Positions 1 through 8,192 of a DNA stretch of 35,342 bases are shown one piece after another. Position 1 is the first letter of the stretch. Each line of letters opens with the position of its first letter. This stretch comes from Acidimicrobiia bacterium (GTDB taxonomy: Bacteria; Actinomycetota; Acidimicrobiia; IMCC26256; JAMXLJ01). Under the pieces are notes generated by a model, which searched no databases, was not told the origin of the DNA, and saw only the letters and a list, made by a program, of their open reading frames with translations. Both the position numbers and the translations under genes were made by a program. The DNA lies in contig JAMXLJ010000035.1 of the NCBI GenBank assembly GCA_024281095.1, positions 1 to 35,342 of the forward strand, in the 5' to 3' direction.

Positions 1-2
1 GA

Positions 3-18
3 CTAACGGTAGTGTCAC
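3..18 (+). promoter_or_regulatory. Putative TetR operator, copy 1
   Basis: The sequence CTAACGGTAGTGTCAC is an imperfect palindrome with half-sites CTAACG and TGTCAC around a 4-bp spacer. It lies about 60 bp before the two-headed TetR gene. Two close relatives, GTAACAGTCGTGTCAC (14393-14408) and CTAACAATCGTGTCAT (14467-14482), sit in a divergent promoter 14.4 kb away, in the same orientation. The repetition in intergenic DNA is seen directly; the operator role and the link to the adjacent regulator are inferred. Confidence 0.6.
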
Positions 19-49
19 CTTCGAAGGACGGCGCCAGCAGGAGGGCCTG

Positions 50-76
50 ATGCGCGACCACGACGGGCAGCCCTGA
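50..76 (+). CDS. Possible 8-codon leader ORF before the two-headed TetR gene
   Basis: A consensus ribosome binding site AGGAGG (39-44) stands 5 nt before an ATG at 50. That ATG opens an eight-codon reading frame (MRDHDGQP) ending in TGA at 74-76. The regulator ATG at 80 follows after 3 nt in the same frame and has no ribosome binding site of its own. Either this is a leader peptide whose termination allows re-initiation at 80, or the TGA is a nonsense mutation or sequence error that removed the original N-terminus of the regulator. No homology can be judged from eight residues. Confidence 0.35.
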   Translation: MRDHDGQP

Positions 77-79
77 TCG

Positions 80-1477
80 ATGGCGCCGCCCCGATCGATC
101 CCGGAGCGCGACCCGGCTCGGCATCGACCCGACGGTCGTGGCGAGGGCGCCGGCGCCTCCGTCGTGCGCCGGGCTCCGTTCTCGGACAATCCGGAAGTGG
201 GCATCCGCGGCCAGCGCACGCGGCAGCGGATACTCGACGCCGCGCTCCGGGTCTTCGGCGACGAGGGGTACCACAGCGGAAGCATCGATCGGATCGCCAA
301 GGTCGCTGGGTGCTCGCGGGTCTCGTTCTACCAGTACTTCGCCAGCAAGGAGGACGTGTTCCGGGAGCTCGCCGAACAGCTCGCGCGCCAGGTGACCGCG
401 TCGACCGAGGCGTTGAGCCCGGTCACCGCGGACGGCGACGGCTGGGCGACCGTGCGGGCGTGGATGGATCGCTACGCGGAGATCTACGAACGCTACGAGC
501 CGGTGTTCCACGCATACGAGACCGACGAGGTGCTCGCGAAGATCGCGTGGCGCACGGGTGCGGACGTGGTCGGGAAGATCCACGCGCGCGTCGTGACGAC
601 GTCGGTCCCACCCCGTCAGCTCGACCCGGTGCTCGGGTTGTTCCTGGAGTGTCTGAACCACACGCTCGGGGTCGTGGCCGTCCTGCGATCCGTCGCACCT
701 GAGGCCTACCCGAGCGGGCGCGTCGAGACCGCCGTCACCGACGTGTTCCATCGCACGCTGTTCGGTGTTCGGTCGGACGTCAACGTGCACGAGGCGGCGC
801 ATACGCCCGCCCCCCCGGTGCCGTTCGGCGAGCCCATGCGGTCGATGCTCGAGCAGGGCGACGGGGCGCTCGAATCGAATGCCTCGGCCAACCATGCCCT
901 CGCCGCGCTGCTGGCGTCGGGCCGGGACGTGCTGGTCAGCCGCGGTTACCACAACACCCGCGTCGACGACCTCGTCGAGGCCGCGGGCGTGTCCCACGGC
1001 GTCTTCTACCGCTATTTCACGAACAAGAGCGACCTCGCACGCATCCTCACGACTCGTGCCGTGCGGGAAGTCGGAACGACGCTGCTCGAGATCCCGGACC
1101 TCATCGGAACCGACGCGCCGGCGGGCCGGACGCTGCTGCGGCGATGGCTGCGCCGCTACAACACGGCCCACGCCAACGAGGCGGCGTTGCTGCGCGTATG
1201 GCTCGACGGGGCGCTCCAAGATCCGTCGTTGCAGGGCGAGTCCGCTCCACCGCTGGACTGGGGCCGACGCCGAATGGCGCGTTACTTGGGCCGCCGCGGG
1301 TTCGGCGACGTCGACATGGACGCGGTGGTCATGGTTGCCCTCCTCGGAGTGTTCGGCGCGCGGCAACGGCCGCCGGCCGAGGTGGAGGCGGCCGCGCTCC
1401 TCATCGAGCGGGGCCTCCTCGGCCGCGAGCCGCATCGCGAAGTAGTCCCTCGCAAACGCGCGAGCGACGGACGATGA
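80..1477 (+). CDS. Two-headed TetR/AcrR-family transcriptional regulator
   Basis: This 465-aa protein is about twice the usual TetR length and carries two complete TetR N-terminal DNA-binding domains. Head 1 is near residues 47-95, with a recognition helix ending VSFYQYFASKEDVF; head 2 is near 274-322, ending GVFYRYFTNKSDLA. Each is followed by its own helical ligand/dimer domain of about 150 residues. The two heads are clearly diverged, so they are likely to prefer different half-sites. The first 40 residues are Pro/Arg-rich and probably disordered. ATG 80 lacks a ribosome binding site; a strong one serves the short frame at 50. A GTG at 164 is a less well supported alternative start. It precedes the acyl-CoA dehydrogenase-P450 operon by 22 bp, so co-transcription is likely. 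A putative operator lies just upstream, which suggests autoregulation. Family assignment is secure; the effector is unknown. Confidence 0.9.
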   Translation: MAPPRSIPERDPARHRPDGRGEGAGASVVRRAPFSDNPEVGIRGQRTRQRILDAALRVFGDEGYHSGSIDRIAKVAGCSRVSFYQYFASKEDVFRELAEQLARQVTASTEALSPVTADGDGWATVRAWMDRYAEIYERYEPVFHAYETDEVLAKIAWRTGADVVGKIHARVVTTSVPPRQLDPVLGLFLECLNHTLGVVAVLRSVAPEAYPSGRVETAVTDVFHRTLFGVRSDVNVHEAAHTPAPPVPFGEPMRSMLEQGDGALESNASANHALAALLASGRDVLVSRGYHNTRVDDLVEAAGVSHGVFYRYFTNKSDLARILTTRAVREVGTTLLEIPDLIGTDAPAGRTLLRRWLRRYNTAHANEAALLRVWLDGALQDPSLQGESAPPLDWGRRRMARYLGRRGFGDVDMDAVVMVALLGVFGARQRPPAEVEAAALLIERGLLGREPHREVVPRKRASDGR

Positions 1478-1499
1478 AGCACCCGGGTGCGCCGGCGAC

Positions 1500-2657
1500 G
1501 TGATGCCACCGCGCGACGCCGACTTCCGCGACGAGCTGCAGTCGTGGCTGGCGGAACATCCGCCGCCCGACATCGAGCTCGCGACGACGCGCGAAGAAGC
1601 GCAGCGGCTGCGCGAATGGCAGCGAACGTTGCACGGCGGACGCTGGATCGGGATCCACTGGCCGGTCCAGTACGGCGGCCGCGGCGCCTCGCCGGCCCAG
1701 GTCGCGATCTACAACGCGGAGCTCGCCCGCGCCGGCGCGCCGCCGGTTCTCGGGCGGGCCGGCGTCACGCTCGTCGGCCCGACGTTGATGACCCACGGCA
1801 CCGAGGAGCAACGCCTCCGGTGGATGCGGAGGATCCTCGCGGGCGACGACGTGTGGTGCCAGCTCTTCAGCGAGCCCGGGGCGGGCAGCGACCTCGCCGC
1901 GTTGTCGACCCGGGCCGACAAGCGTGGGGGCGTGTACCGCGTGAACGGTCAGAAGGTGTGGTCGTCGTACGCGACCTTCGCCGACCTGGGCATCGCGCTC
2001 GTGCGGACGAATCCCGACGCGCCACCGCACAAGGGGATCTCCATGCTGGCGATACCGATGGACGCCGAGGGCGTGGACGTGCGCCCACTGCGCCAGATCA
2101 CCGGTGAACGCGAGTTCAACGAGGTGTTCCTCGACGACGTCGAGGTGCCGGTCGACAACCTCATCGGCCCGGAGAACGACGGTTGGCGCGTCGCAAACAC
2201 GACGCTCGCGAACGAACGCGGCGCGGCGTTCATCTGGAGAGAGCAGGTCCAACTGGAGGCCGCCATCGAGCACCTCTGGAACACGTGCGCGGGAGATGGG
2301 CGCCTCGACGACCCGCTGGTTCGCGAGGGGCTCGCGCGCTCGCGGATCGCCGTCGAGATCTTCCGGCTCCACAACGCACGCACGCTGAGCCGCCTGTCGC
2401 GCGGTCACGACATCGGGCCCGAGTCGAGCCTCGTGAAATTGTTCTGGGCCGGCATGAGCCAGCGTCTCTTCGAAACCGCCACAGCCGTGTCGGGGCCGCG
2501 GGCAACGCTCGCCGCGGAAGACGAGAACACCGGCGACGGCAAATGGACGCGCGGACTGCTGTCGACACGCGCGAACTCGATCATGGGTGGTACCAGCGAG
2601 ATCCAGCGCACCATCCTTGCCGAGCGCGTGCTCGGCCTTCCCCGGGAGCCGAGATGA
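1500..2657 (+). CDS. Acyl-CoA dehydrogenase
   Basis: This 385-aa flavoprotein should oxidise an acyl-CoA to its 2,3-enoyl-CoA. The N-terminal helical domain is followed by the flavin/substrate signature WCQLFSEPGAGSDLA (119-133) and a C-terminal domain ending GGTSEIQRTILAERVLGLPR, the ending common in actinobacterial FadE proteins. The place of the medium-chain-type catalytic Glu (YEGT) is taken by Gly in MGGT (362-365). In the family this means either a Glu elsewhere or a partner subunit, as in the heterotetrameric steroid side-chain enzymes of mycobacteria; no second acyl-CoA dehydrogenase lies in this window. The start is GTG 1500 or the next codon, ATG 1503; neither has a clear ribosome binding site. 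Its stop overlaps the following P450 start (ATGA), which indicates translational coupling. The substrate is not deducible. Confidence 0.92.
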   Translation: MMPPRDADFRDELQSWLAEHPPPDIELATTREEAQRLREWQRTLHGGRWIGIHWPVQYGGRGASPAQVAIYNAELARAGAPPVLGRAGVTLVGPTLMTHGTEEQRLRWMRRILAGDDVWCQLFSEPGAGSDLAALSTRADKRGGVYRVNGQKVWSSYATFADLGIALVRTNPDAPPHKGISMLAIPMDAEGVDVRPLRQITGEREFNEVFLDDVEVPVDNLIGPENDGWRVANTTLANERGAAFIWREQVQLEAAIEHLWNTCAGDGRLDDPLVREGLARSRIAVEIFRLHNARTLSRLSRGHDIGPESSLVKLFWAGMSQRLFETATAVSGPRATLAAEDENTGDGKWTRGLLSTRANSIMGGTSEIQRTILAERVLGLPREPR

Positions 2658-3889
2658 TGCAGTCGACGGACGTCATCGATCCGAACGCGCTCGTCGACCC
2701 GGACCGCTACGCACGCGAGGGGTATCCGCACGAGGCGTGGACGCGCCTGCGCGCCGAAGCGCCCGTCGCGCGGCTCCATGCACACGGCTACGAACCGTTC
2801 TGGGGCATCACCAAGCACGCCGACGTCGTGGAGGTCTCGAAGCAACCGCTGCGCTTCTCGAACGCACAGGGGATCACGCTCGTGCGCACCAGTGCGCCGG
2901 TGATCGACCCGCCGGAGATGGTGGTCATGCTCGATCCGCCTCGGCACGGGCCCTTGCGCAGGGTGGTGATGCCCTGCTTCACGCCTCGTGCCGTCCGCGC
3001 GCAACGGGCGCACATCGAGCGGATCGCAATCGAGCTCCTCGACGCGGCGACGACCGGTGTCGGCGGCGAGCTCGACTTCGTGCAGATGATCGCGGCCCCG
3101 TTCCCGCTCGCGGTCATCGCATGGAGTCTCGGCGTTCCGCGCGACGACTGGGACCTGTTGTACCGCTGGACGAACGAGGTCATCGGGAAGGACGATCCGG
3201 AGTACCGCCTTCCCGGGGAACGGCCGGGGCAGACGTTCATGCGTGCGCGCGGCGAGTTGCACACATACTTCGAACAGATGATCGAAGACCGCATGAAGAA
3301 CCCGCAGGACGATCTGGTGAGCGAACTGGTCGGCGGCGAGATCGACGGCGCACCGCTCACTTACGAGCAGCTGGTGGCGTACTGCGAGCTCCTCGTCGAG
3401 GCGGGGAACGAGACGACACGCAACGCGATCAGCGGTGGCCTGCTCGCCTTCTGCGAGCACCCGGGCGAGTGGGCGAAGCTACGCGACCGTCCGGAGCTGC
3501 TTCCGGACGCGGTCGAGGAGATCCTGCGCTGGGTCAGCCCCATCAGCCACTTCACGCGCGTCGCAACCGAGGACTACCGGCTCCGCGGCACCGACATCCG
3601 CGCCGGCGAACGGCTGGCGCTGTATTACGCGTCGGCGAACCGTGACGAAGAGGTGTTCGACGATCCGTTCCGGTTCCGGGTCGACCGTCACCCCAACCAC
3701 CATCTCGCCTTCGGCGTCGGAGAGCACTTCTGCATGGGCGCGCACGTCGCGCGGGTCGAGATCGAGACGATGTTCCGTCATCTCCTCGCTCGCGTCGAGT
3801 CGTTCGAGGTCGCGGGCCCGGTGGAACGTCTCAGCTCCATCACGAACGGAAGCATCAAGCATCTTCCCGTCCGCTGGCGCACGGCGTAG
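2654..3889 (+). CDS. Cytochrome P450 (CYP125/CYP142-like group)
   Basis: A soluble bacterial P450 of 411 aa. The I-helix motif AGNETT (250-255), the K-helix ExxR (E289, R292) and the heme loop FGVGEHFCMG with Cys360 are all present. The I-helix context GNETTRNAIS, the YYASANRDEEVF segment and a C-terminus of the type NGSIKHLPVRW resemble the actinobacterial CYP124/125/142 group, which hydroxylates sterol side chains and branched lipids; that resemblance is from memory of the family. The start at ATG 2654 overlaps the acyl-CoA dehydrogenase stop by 4 nt and has GGGAG 6 nt upstream, so much longer upstream readings in this frame are discarded. It would need a ferredoxin and reductase, and none is encoded in the window. 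The context suggests it feeds a CoA-dependent pathway. Confidence 0.93.
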   Translation: MMQSTDVIDPNALVDPDRYAREGYPHEAWTRLRAEAPVARLHAHGYEPFWGITKHADVVEVSKQPLRFSNAQGITLVRTSAPVIDPPEMVVMLDPPRHGPLRRVVMPCFTPRAVRAQRAHIERIAIELLDAATTGVGGELDFVQMIAAPFPLAVIAWSLGVPRDDWDLLYRWTNEVIGKDDPEYRLPGERPGQTFMRARGELHTYFEQMIEDRMKNPQDDLVSELVGGEIDGAPLTYEQLVAYCELLVEAGNETTRNAISGGLLAFCEHPGEWAKLRDRPELLPDAVEEILRWVSPISHFTRVATEDYRLRGTDIRAGERLALYYASANRDEEVFDDPFRFRVDRHPNHHLAFGVGEHFCMGAHVARVEIETMFRHLLARVESFEVAGPVERLSSITNGSIKHLPVRWRTA

Positions 3890-3933
3890 GCACAGTGGGA
3901 CCACGGGTTCACGAGACGGAAACGGGGGCGTGA

Positions 3934-4674
3934 ATGGGCGCGTTGGACGGCAAGGTCGCAGTCATCACCGGGGCAGGGTCGGGGATGGCGAAGGCTTCGG
4001 TGAAGGTCTTCGTCCGTGAGGGGGCGCGCGTCGTCGCAGCCGACCTGAGCGGGGCGGAGAAGGACACCGCGGCAGAGGTCGGATCGAGCGTCGTGCCGGT
4101 CCACTGCGACGTGACGAGCGAAGCGGACGTCGAGGCGGCCGTGCGGGCAGCCGTCGAGGAGTTCGGCCGGCTCGACGCCGTGCTCAACGTCGCCGGCATC
4201 GCCGAGGGTGTGATGCTCACCGACGTGACGATGGAGCACTACGACCGGACGATGGACGTCGACCTGCGCGGCGTCCTCCTCGGGATGAAGCACGGCATCC
4301 GCGCCATGCTCCAGGCCGGAAGCGGCGGTGCGATCGTGAACTGGTCGTCGATCGGCGGCCTGAACTCGTCCGTCGCCACCAGCGTGTACGGAGCGGCCAA
4401 GGCCGGCGTGATCTCACTCACGAAGACCGCGGCGCTCGAATACGCGCGCAAGAACATACGCGTGAACTGCGTCTGCCCCGGCTATATCAAGACCGAGATC
4501 ATGGGTGCGGGGCTCGAGCAGCTTCCCGGCGCTGCGGAGGGCACACCGCTGAAGCGACTCGGCCTCCCGCACGAGGTCGCGGAAGTTGCCGCGTTCCTCG
4601 CCTCTGACCGTGCGTCATTCGTCACCGGCGCGATCATCCCCGTCGACGGCGGGCGTAGCGCAGCGATCGCGTGA
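3934..4674 (+). CDS. Short-chain dehydrogenase/reductase (classical SDR)
   Basis: A 246-aa NAD(P)-dependent Rossmann oxidoreductase that probably interconverts an alcohol and a ketone. The cofactor motif is TGAGSGMA (12-19), where the last conserved Gly of TGxxxGxG is Ala. NVAG is at 85-88, catalytic Ser139, and YGAAK gives Tyr152 and Lys156. Asp37 after the second beta strand (VVAADLSG) favours NAD(H) over NADP(H). The C-terminal ending ITGAxxPVDGG-type (VTGAIIPVDGGR) is standard. It begins 44 bp after the P450 and its TGA overlaps the GTG start of the Mo hydroxylase, so it belongs to the same operon. A likely role is oxidation of the hydroxyl made by the neighbouring oxygenases. Confidence 0.93.
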   Translation: MGALDGKVAVITGAGSGMAKASVKVFVREGARVVAADLSGAEKDTAAEVGSSVVPVHCDVTSEADVEAAVRAAVEEFGRLDAVLNVAGIAEGVMLTDVTMEHYDRTMDVDLRGVLLGMKHGIRAMLQAGSGGAIVNWSSIGGLNSSVATSVYGAAKAGVISLTKTAALEYARKNIRVNCVCPGYIKTEIMGAGLEQLPGAAEGTPLKRLGLPHEVAEVAAFLASDRASFVTGAIIPVDGGRSAAIA

Positions 4675-6992
4675 CTGCCGCCCGCTACGTCGGCACACGC
4701 GTCGCACGCGTCGAGGACGCGCGGCTTCTGACCGGTCACGGCAGTTTCGTCGACGACATCGTGCTTCCCGGCATGCTCTACGCGTGCTTCGTACGGAGCC
4801 CGTTCGCCCGGGCCGACGTGCGGTCGATCGACGTGTCGGCCGCGCTCGTGGCGCCCGGGGTGCGCTTCGTGTTCACCGCGGCCGACCTCAATCCGGGCGT
4901 CAAGGAGCAATGGCACACGTCGGTCGGGCCCCAGAGCCCCGAGACGCCGCGCCCGCCACTTGCCGACGGCCACGTGCGATTCGTCGGCGACCCCGTGGCC
5001 CTCGTCGTCGCCGAGAGCCGCGCCCTGGCGGTCGACGCCGCCGAACTCGTCGACGTCGACTACGAACCCCTCCCCGCGGTCGTCGACTACACCACCGCCG
5101 AATACGCCGACGTACTCGTACACGAGAGCCACGGCTCGAACGTCGTCGGCGAGCTCGCCGGGCAGCCGGTCTCCGCAATGGAAGACGTGTTCGGCTCGGC
5201 GGCCCATGTGGTGAGCGAGACGATCCATCAGCACGCGTACGTACCGGCGCCGATGGAGGGGCGCGGCATGATCGTGGACCACGCCGGCCCGGCGGGCGAG
5301 CTCACGATTTACGCCGCGACGCAATCGCCGCACGAGGTGCGGATGTTCTGCGCGCGCCTGCTCGGCATCCCCGACCACCGCATCCGGGTCGTGATGCGCG
5401 ACACCGGCGGCGGGTTCGGTCAGAAGGTGGTGGTGCAGCGGGACGAGATGTGCCTGATGCTCGCGGCGCCGAAGGTCGGTGCACCGCTGAAATGGGTGGA
5501 GGACCGCCGGGAGAACCTGCTGTGCGCGGGCAAGTCGCGCCAGGAGCACGGCGACGTGCGGATGGCCTTCGCAGCCGACGGCGCGATCGAAGCCGCGTAC
5601 ATCGACTTCGTCCAGGACTGCGGCGCGTACCCGAGCCCATGGCCGGTGTTCACCGCGGCCGCGGTCGGCATGATCTTCCCGGGGCCGTATCGCGTGCCAC
5701 GCGGCGGCTTCACCGCGAAGGCGATCTACACGAACACCGTCGGCCGGGCCGCATACCGGGGGCCGTGGCAGTTCGAGTCGTTGGCCCGCGAAGTGATGCT
5801 CGACATCGCCGCGCGCCGGATCGGCATCGACCCGATGGAGCTGCGGCGACGCAACCTGCTGCGGCGCGACGACCTGCCGTACCGGAACCCCAACGGCATG
5901 TCGTACGACAGCATCTCGCCGCTCGAGACGTTCGAGCAGGCGCTCGCGATCCTCGACTACGACAAGTTCCGGGTCGAGCAGGCGCAGGCGCGTCAGTTGG
6001 GGCGCCACCTCGGCGTCGGCGTCGCGAACTACGTCGAGCCGTCGACGCCCGGCTACGGGGTCTACGGCACCGAGGCCGCGACCATCCGCATCGAGCCGTC
6101 CGGAAAGGTCAACGTCTACGTCGCGGGTGGATCGACGGGCAACAGCCTCGAGACGACGGTCGTGCAGCTCACCGCCGACGCACTGGGTGCCCGCCTCGAC
6201 GACGTACACACGATCCAGGGCGACACGGCCGTGACAGGCTTCGGCGCGGGCACGGGAGGCAGCCGGAGCGCGTCGATGACGGCCGGCGCGGTGCGGGAGA
6301 CCGCAACAATCCTGCGCGAGCGCGTTCGCGCGATCGCCGCGCACCGGCTGGAAGCGGCCATCGACGACATCGAGCTGGACGACAGTCGCGCGCACGTGCG
6401 TGGCACACCCTCCGTGGGCATCTCACTCGCGGACATCGCGGCCCTCGCCTACTTCCAGCCCAAGGCGCTGCCGACCGGCGTTCCGGCCGGCCTCGAGGCG
6501 AGCGCCCGGTACAGCGCGGAGGCGCCGTCCATCTGGGTCAACGCCACGCACGTCTGCACGTGCGAAGTCGACATCGAGACGGGACGGGTCACGCTCCTGC
6601 GCTACATCGTGAGTGAGGACTGCGGCCCGATGATCAACCCGAACGTCGTCGAGGGCCAGATCGCCGGCGGTGTCGTGCAGGGCATCGGCGGCGTGCTGTT
6701 CGAGCATCTGGCGTACGACGACGACGGCAACCCTCTGGCGACGACATTCGCGGACTATCTCGTCCCGAGCGCGGCGGAGGTGCCCCCGATCGAGTACGGA
6801 CACGTCGAGACGCCGAGCCCCGGGCCGGGGGGCTACAAGGGAGTCGGCGAGGGCGGCGCGATCGGCGCGCCGCCGGCCGTCGTCAACGCGGTCGCCGACG
6901 CCCTCTCGCCGTTCGGCGTGACGTTGACGCGGCTTCCGCTGAGCCCTGATCGCATCATGTCGCTGCTCCAATCGCGAGAGGAACCGAAGTGA
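4671..6992 (+). CDS. Molybdenum hydroxylase large subunit (xanthine dehydrogenase/CoxL family), stand-alone
   Basis: This 773-aa protein has the usual length of the catalytic molybdopterin subunit of the xanthine dehydrogenase/CO dehydrogenase family, which hydroxylates substrates with water-derived oxygen. It opens with the typical YVGTRVARVEDARLLTGHG. The molybdopterin contact GGGFGQK is at 246-252, and GVGEGG near the C-terminus places the catalytic Glu at 727. The active-site loop reads AYRGPW (361-366), which is neither the AYRCSFR loop of form I CO dehydrogenase nor AYRGAGR of form II, so CO oxidation is unlikely; an aldehyde or heterocycle is more plausible. The FAD (medium) and 2Fe-2S (small) subunits normally beside it are absent: SDR and P450 genes flank it with 4-nt overlaps on both sides. 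The start is GTG 4671. Family assignment is secure; substrate and electron acceptor are unknown. Confidence 0.92.
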   Translation: MTAARYVGTRVARVEDARLLTGHGSFVDDIVLPGMLYACFVRSPFARADVRSIDVSAALVAPGVRFVFTAADLNPGVKEQWHTSVGPQSPETPRPPLADGHVRFVGDPVALVVAESRALAVDAAELVDVDYEPLPAVVDYTTAEYADVLVHESHGSNVVGELAGQPVSAMEDVFGSAAHVVSETIHQHAYVPAPMEGRGMIVDHAGPAGELTIYAATQSPHEVRMFCARLLGIPDHRIRVVMRDTGGGFGQKVVVQRDEMCLMLAAPKVGAPLKWVEDRRENLLCAGKSRQEHGDVRMAFAADGAIEAAYIDFVQDCGAYPSPWPVFTAAAVGMIFPGPYRVPRGGFTAKAIYTNTVGRAAYRGPWQFESLAREVMLDIAARRIGIDPMELRRRNLLRRDDLPYRNPNGMSYDSISPLETFEQALAILDYDKFRVEQAQARQLGRHLGVGVANYVEPSTPGYGVYGTEAATIRIEPSGKVNVYVAGGSTGNSLETTVVQLTADALGARLDDVHTIQGDTAVTGFGAGTGGSRSASMTAGAVRETATILRERVRAIAAHRLEAAIDDIELDDSRAHVRGTPSVGISLADIAALAYFQPKALPTGVPAGLEASARYSAEAPSIWVNATHVCTCEVDIETGRVTLLRYIVSEDCGPMINPNVVEGQIAGGVVQGIGGVLFEHLAYDDDGNPLATTFADYLVPSAAEVPPIEYGHVETPSPGPGGYKGVGEGGAIGAPPAVVNAVADALSPFGVTLTRLPLSPDRIMSLLQSREEPK

Positions 6993-8188
6993 CGACAACC
7001 GACACGACCGACGTCTACTTCGACCCGTACGACGCCGAAATCGACGCCGATCCGTACCCCGTGTACAAGCGCCTGCGCGACGAAGCGCCGCTCTACTACA
7101 ACGAGCCGTACGACTTCTTCGCGGTCAGTCGCTTCGAGGACGTGGAACGTGGCTTGCGTGACGCGCGCACGTACATCTCGGGCCGGGGCGGGATCCTCGA
7201 GATCATCAAGGCGAACATCGAGCTGCCACCCGGCACCCTCATCTTCGAGGACCCGCCCGTGCACACCGTGCACAGAAGCCTGTTGTCACGCGTCTTCACT
7301 CCCCGGCGCGTGGCCGCGCTCGAGCCGAAGATCCGCGAGTTCTGCGCGCGGAGTCTCGACCCGCTCGTGGGCGCGGGCGGCTTCGACTTCATCGCCGACC
7401 TCGGCGCGCAGATGCCCATGCGCGTGATCGGGATGCTGTTCGGCATCCCCGAGGAGGACCAGGAGGCGATCCGCAAAGGAGCCGACGCGAAGCTCCGCAC
7501 GAACGCCGGCGAACCGATGCAGGTGTCGGAGAACACGACCTTCGGCAGCGAGATGTTCGCCGAGTACATCGACTGGCGCGTCGAGCACCCGTCCGACGAT
7601 CTCATGACCGAGCTGCTGCACACGGAGTTCGAGGACGAGACCGGCACGACGCGCCGCCTCACCCGCGACGAGGCCCTGCTCTACACGACCGTCGTCGCCG
7701 GCGCCGGCAACGAGACGACGACCCGACTCATCGGTTGGGCGGGCAAGGTGCTGGCCGAGCACCCCGATCAGCGGCGGGACCTCGTCGCCGACCGCTCGCT
7801 GATCCCGAACGCGATCGAGGAGCTGCTCCGTTACGAGCCGCCGGGACCGCATATCGGCCGTTACGTGCCGAACGACGTCGACCTGTACGGCCGGACGGTC
7901 CCCGCGGGCAGCGCAATGCTCTTCGTCGTCGGAGCGGCGAACCGCGACGAGCGCCGCTATCCCGACCCGGATCGGTTCGACGTCCACCGCGACATCGGCC
8001 AGCACCTCACGTTCGGGTATGGCGTCCACTACTGCCTCGGCGCCGCACTGGCGCGTCTCGAAGGCCGCGTGGCGCTCGACGAGGTGCTGAACCGTTTCCC
8101 CGAATGGGACGTCGACATGACGCGTGCGAAGCTCGCTCCGACGTCGACCGTGCGCGGCTGGGAGACGCTTCCCGCCGTCGTCCCGTGA
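6989..8188 (+). CDS. Cytochrome P450
   Basis: A 399-aa class I bacterial P450. It has the I-helix AGNETT (239-244), ExxR at E278/R281, and the heme loop TFGYGVHYCLG with ligand Cys349. The start codon GTG 6989 overlaps the Mo hydroxylase stop (GTGA), and AGAGG lies 8 nt upstream. It is the last gene of the five-gene operon beginning with the acyl-CoA dehydrogenase and ends 4 bp before the convergent SnoaL-like gene. It differs widely from the first P450 of the operon (no RRVVMPCFTP-type segment; CAR-type C-terminus absent), so this is not a recent tandem duplication. The substrate is unknown. Confidence 0.93.
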   Translation: MTTTDTTDVYFDPYDAEIDADPYPVYKRLRDEAPLYYNEPYDFFAVSRFEDVERGLRDARTYISGRGGILEIIKANIELPPGTLIFEDPPVHTVHRSLLSRVFTPRRVAALEPKIREFCARSLDPLVGAGGFDFIADLGAQMPMRVIGMLFGIPEEDQEAIRKGADAKLRTNAGEPMQVSENTTFGSEMFAEYIDWRVEHPSDDLMTELLHTEFEDETGTTRRLTRDEALLYTTVVAGAGNETTTRLIGWAGKVLAEHPDQRRDLVADRSLIPNAIEELLRYEPPGPHIGRYVPNDVDLYGRTVPAGSAMLFVVGAANRDERRYPDPDRFDVHRDIGQHLTFGYGVHYCLGAALARLEGRVALDEVLNRFPEWDVDMTRAKLAPTSTVRGWETLPAVVP

Positions 8189-8192
8189 GCGG

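Noticed and set aside
4482-6395. A 637-codon open frame on the minus strand opposite the Mo hydroxylase
   Set aside because: It has the same antisense character (Arg/Asp/Val-rich, no motifs), while the plus strand encodes a full-length, recognisable enzyme.
4671-6992. Aerobic CO dehydrogenase (CoxL)
   Set aside because: The active-site loop AYRGPW is neither the form I AYRCSFR nor the form II AYRGAGR, and coxM/coxS are missing.
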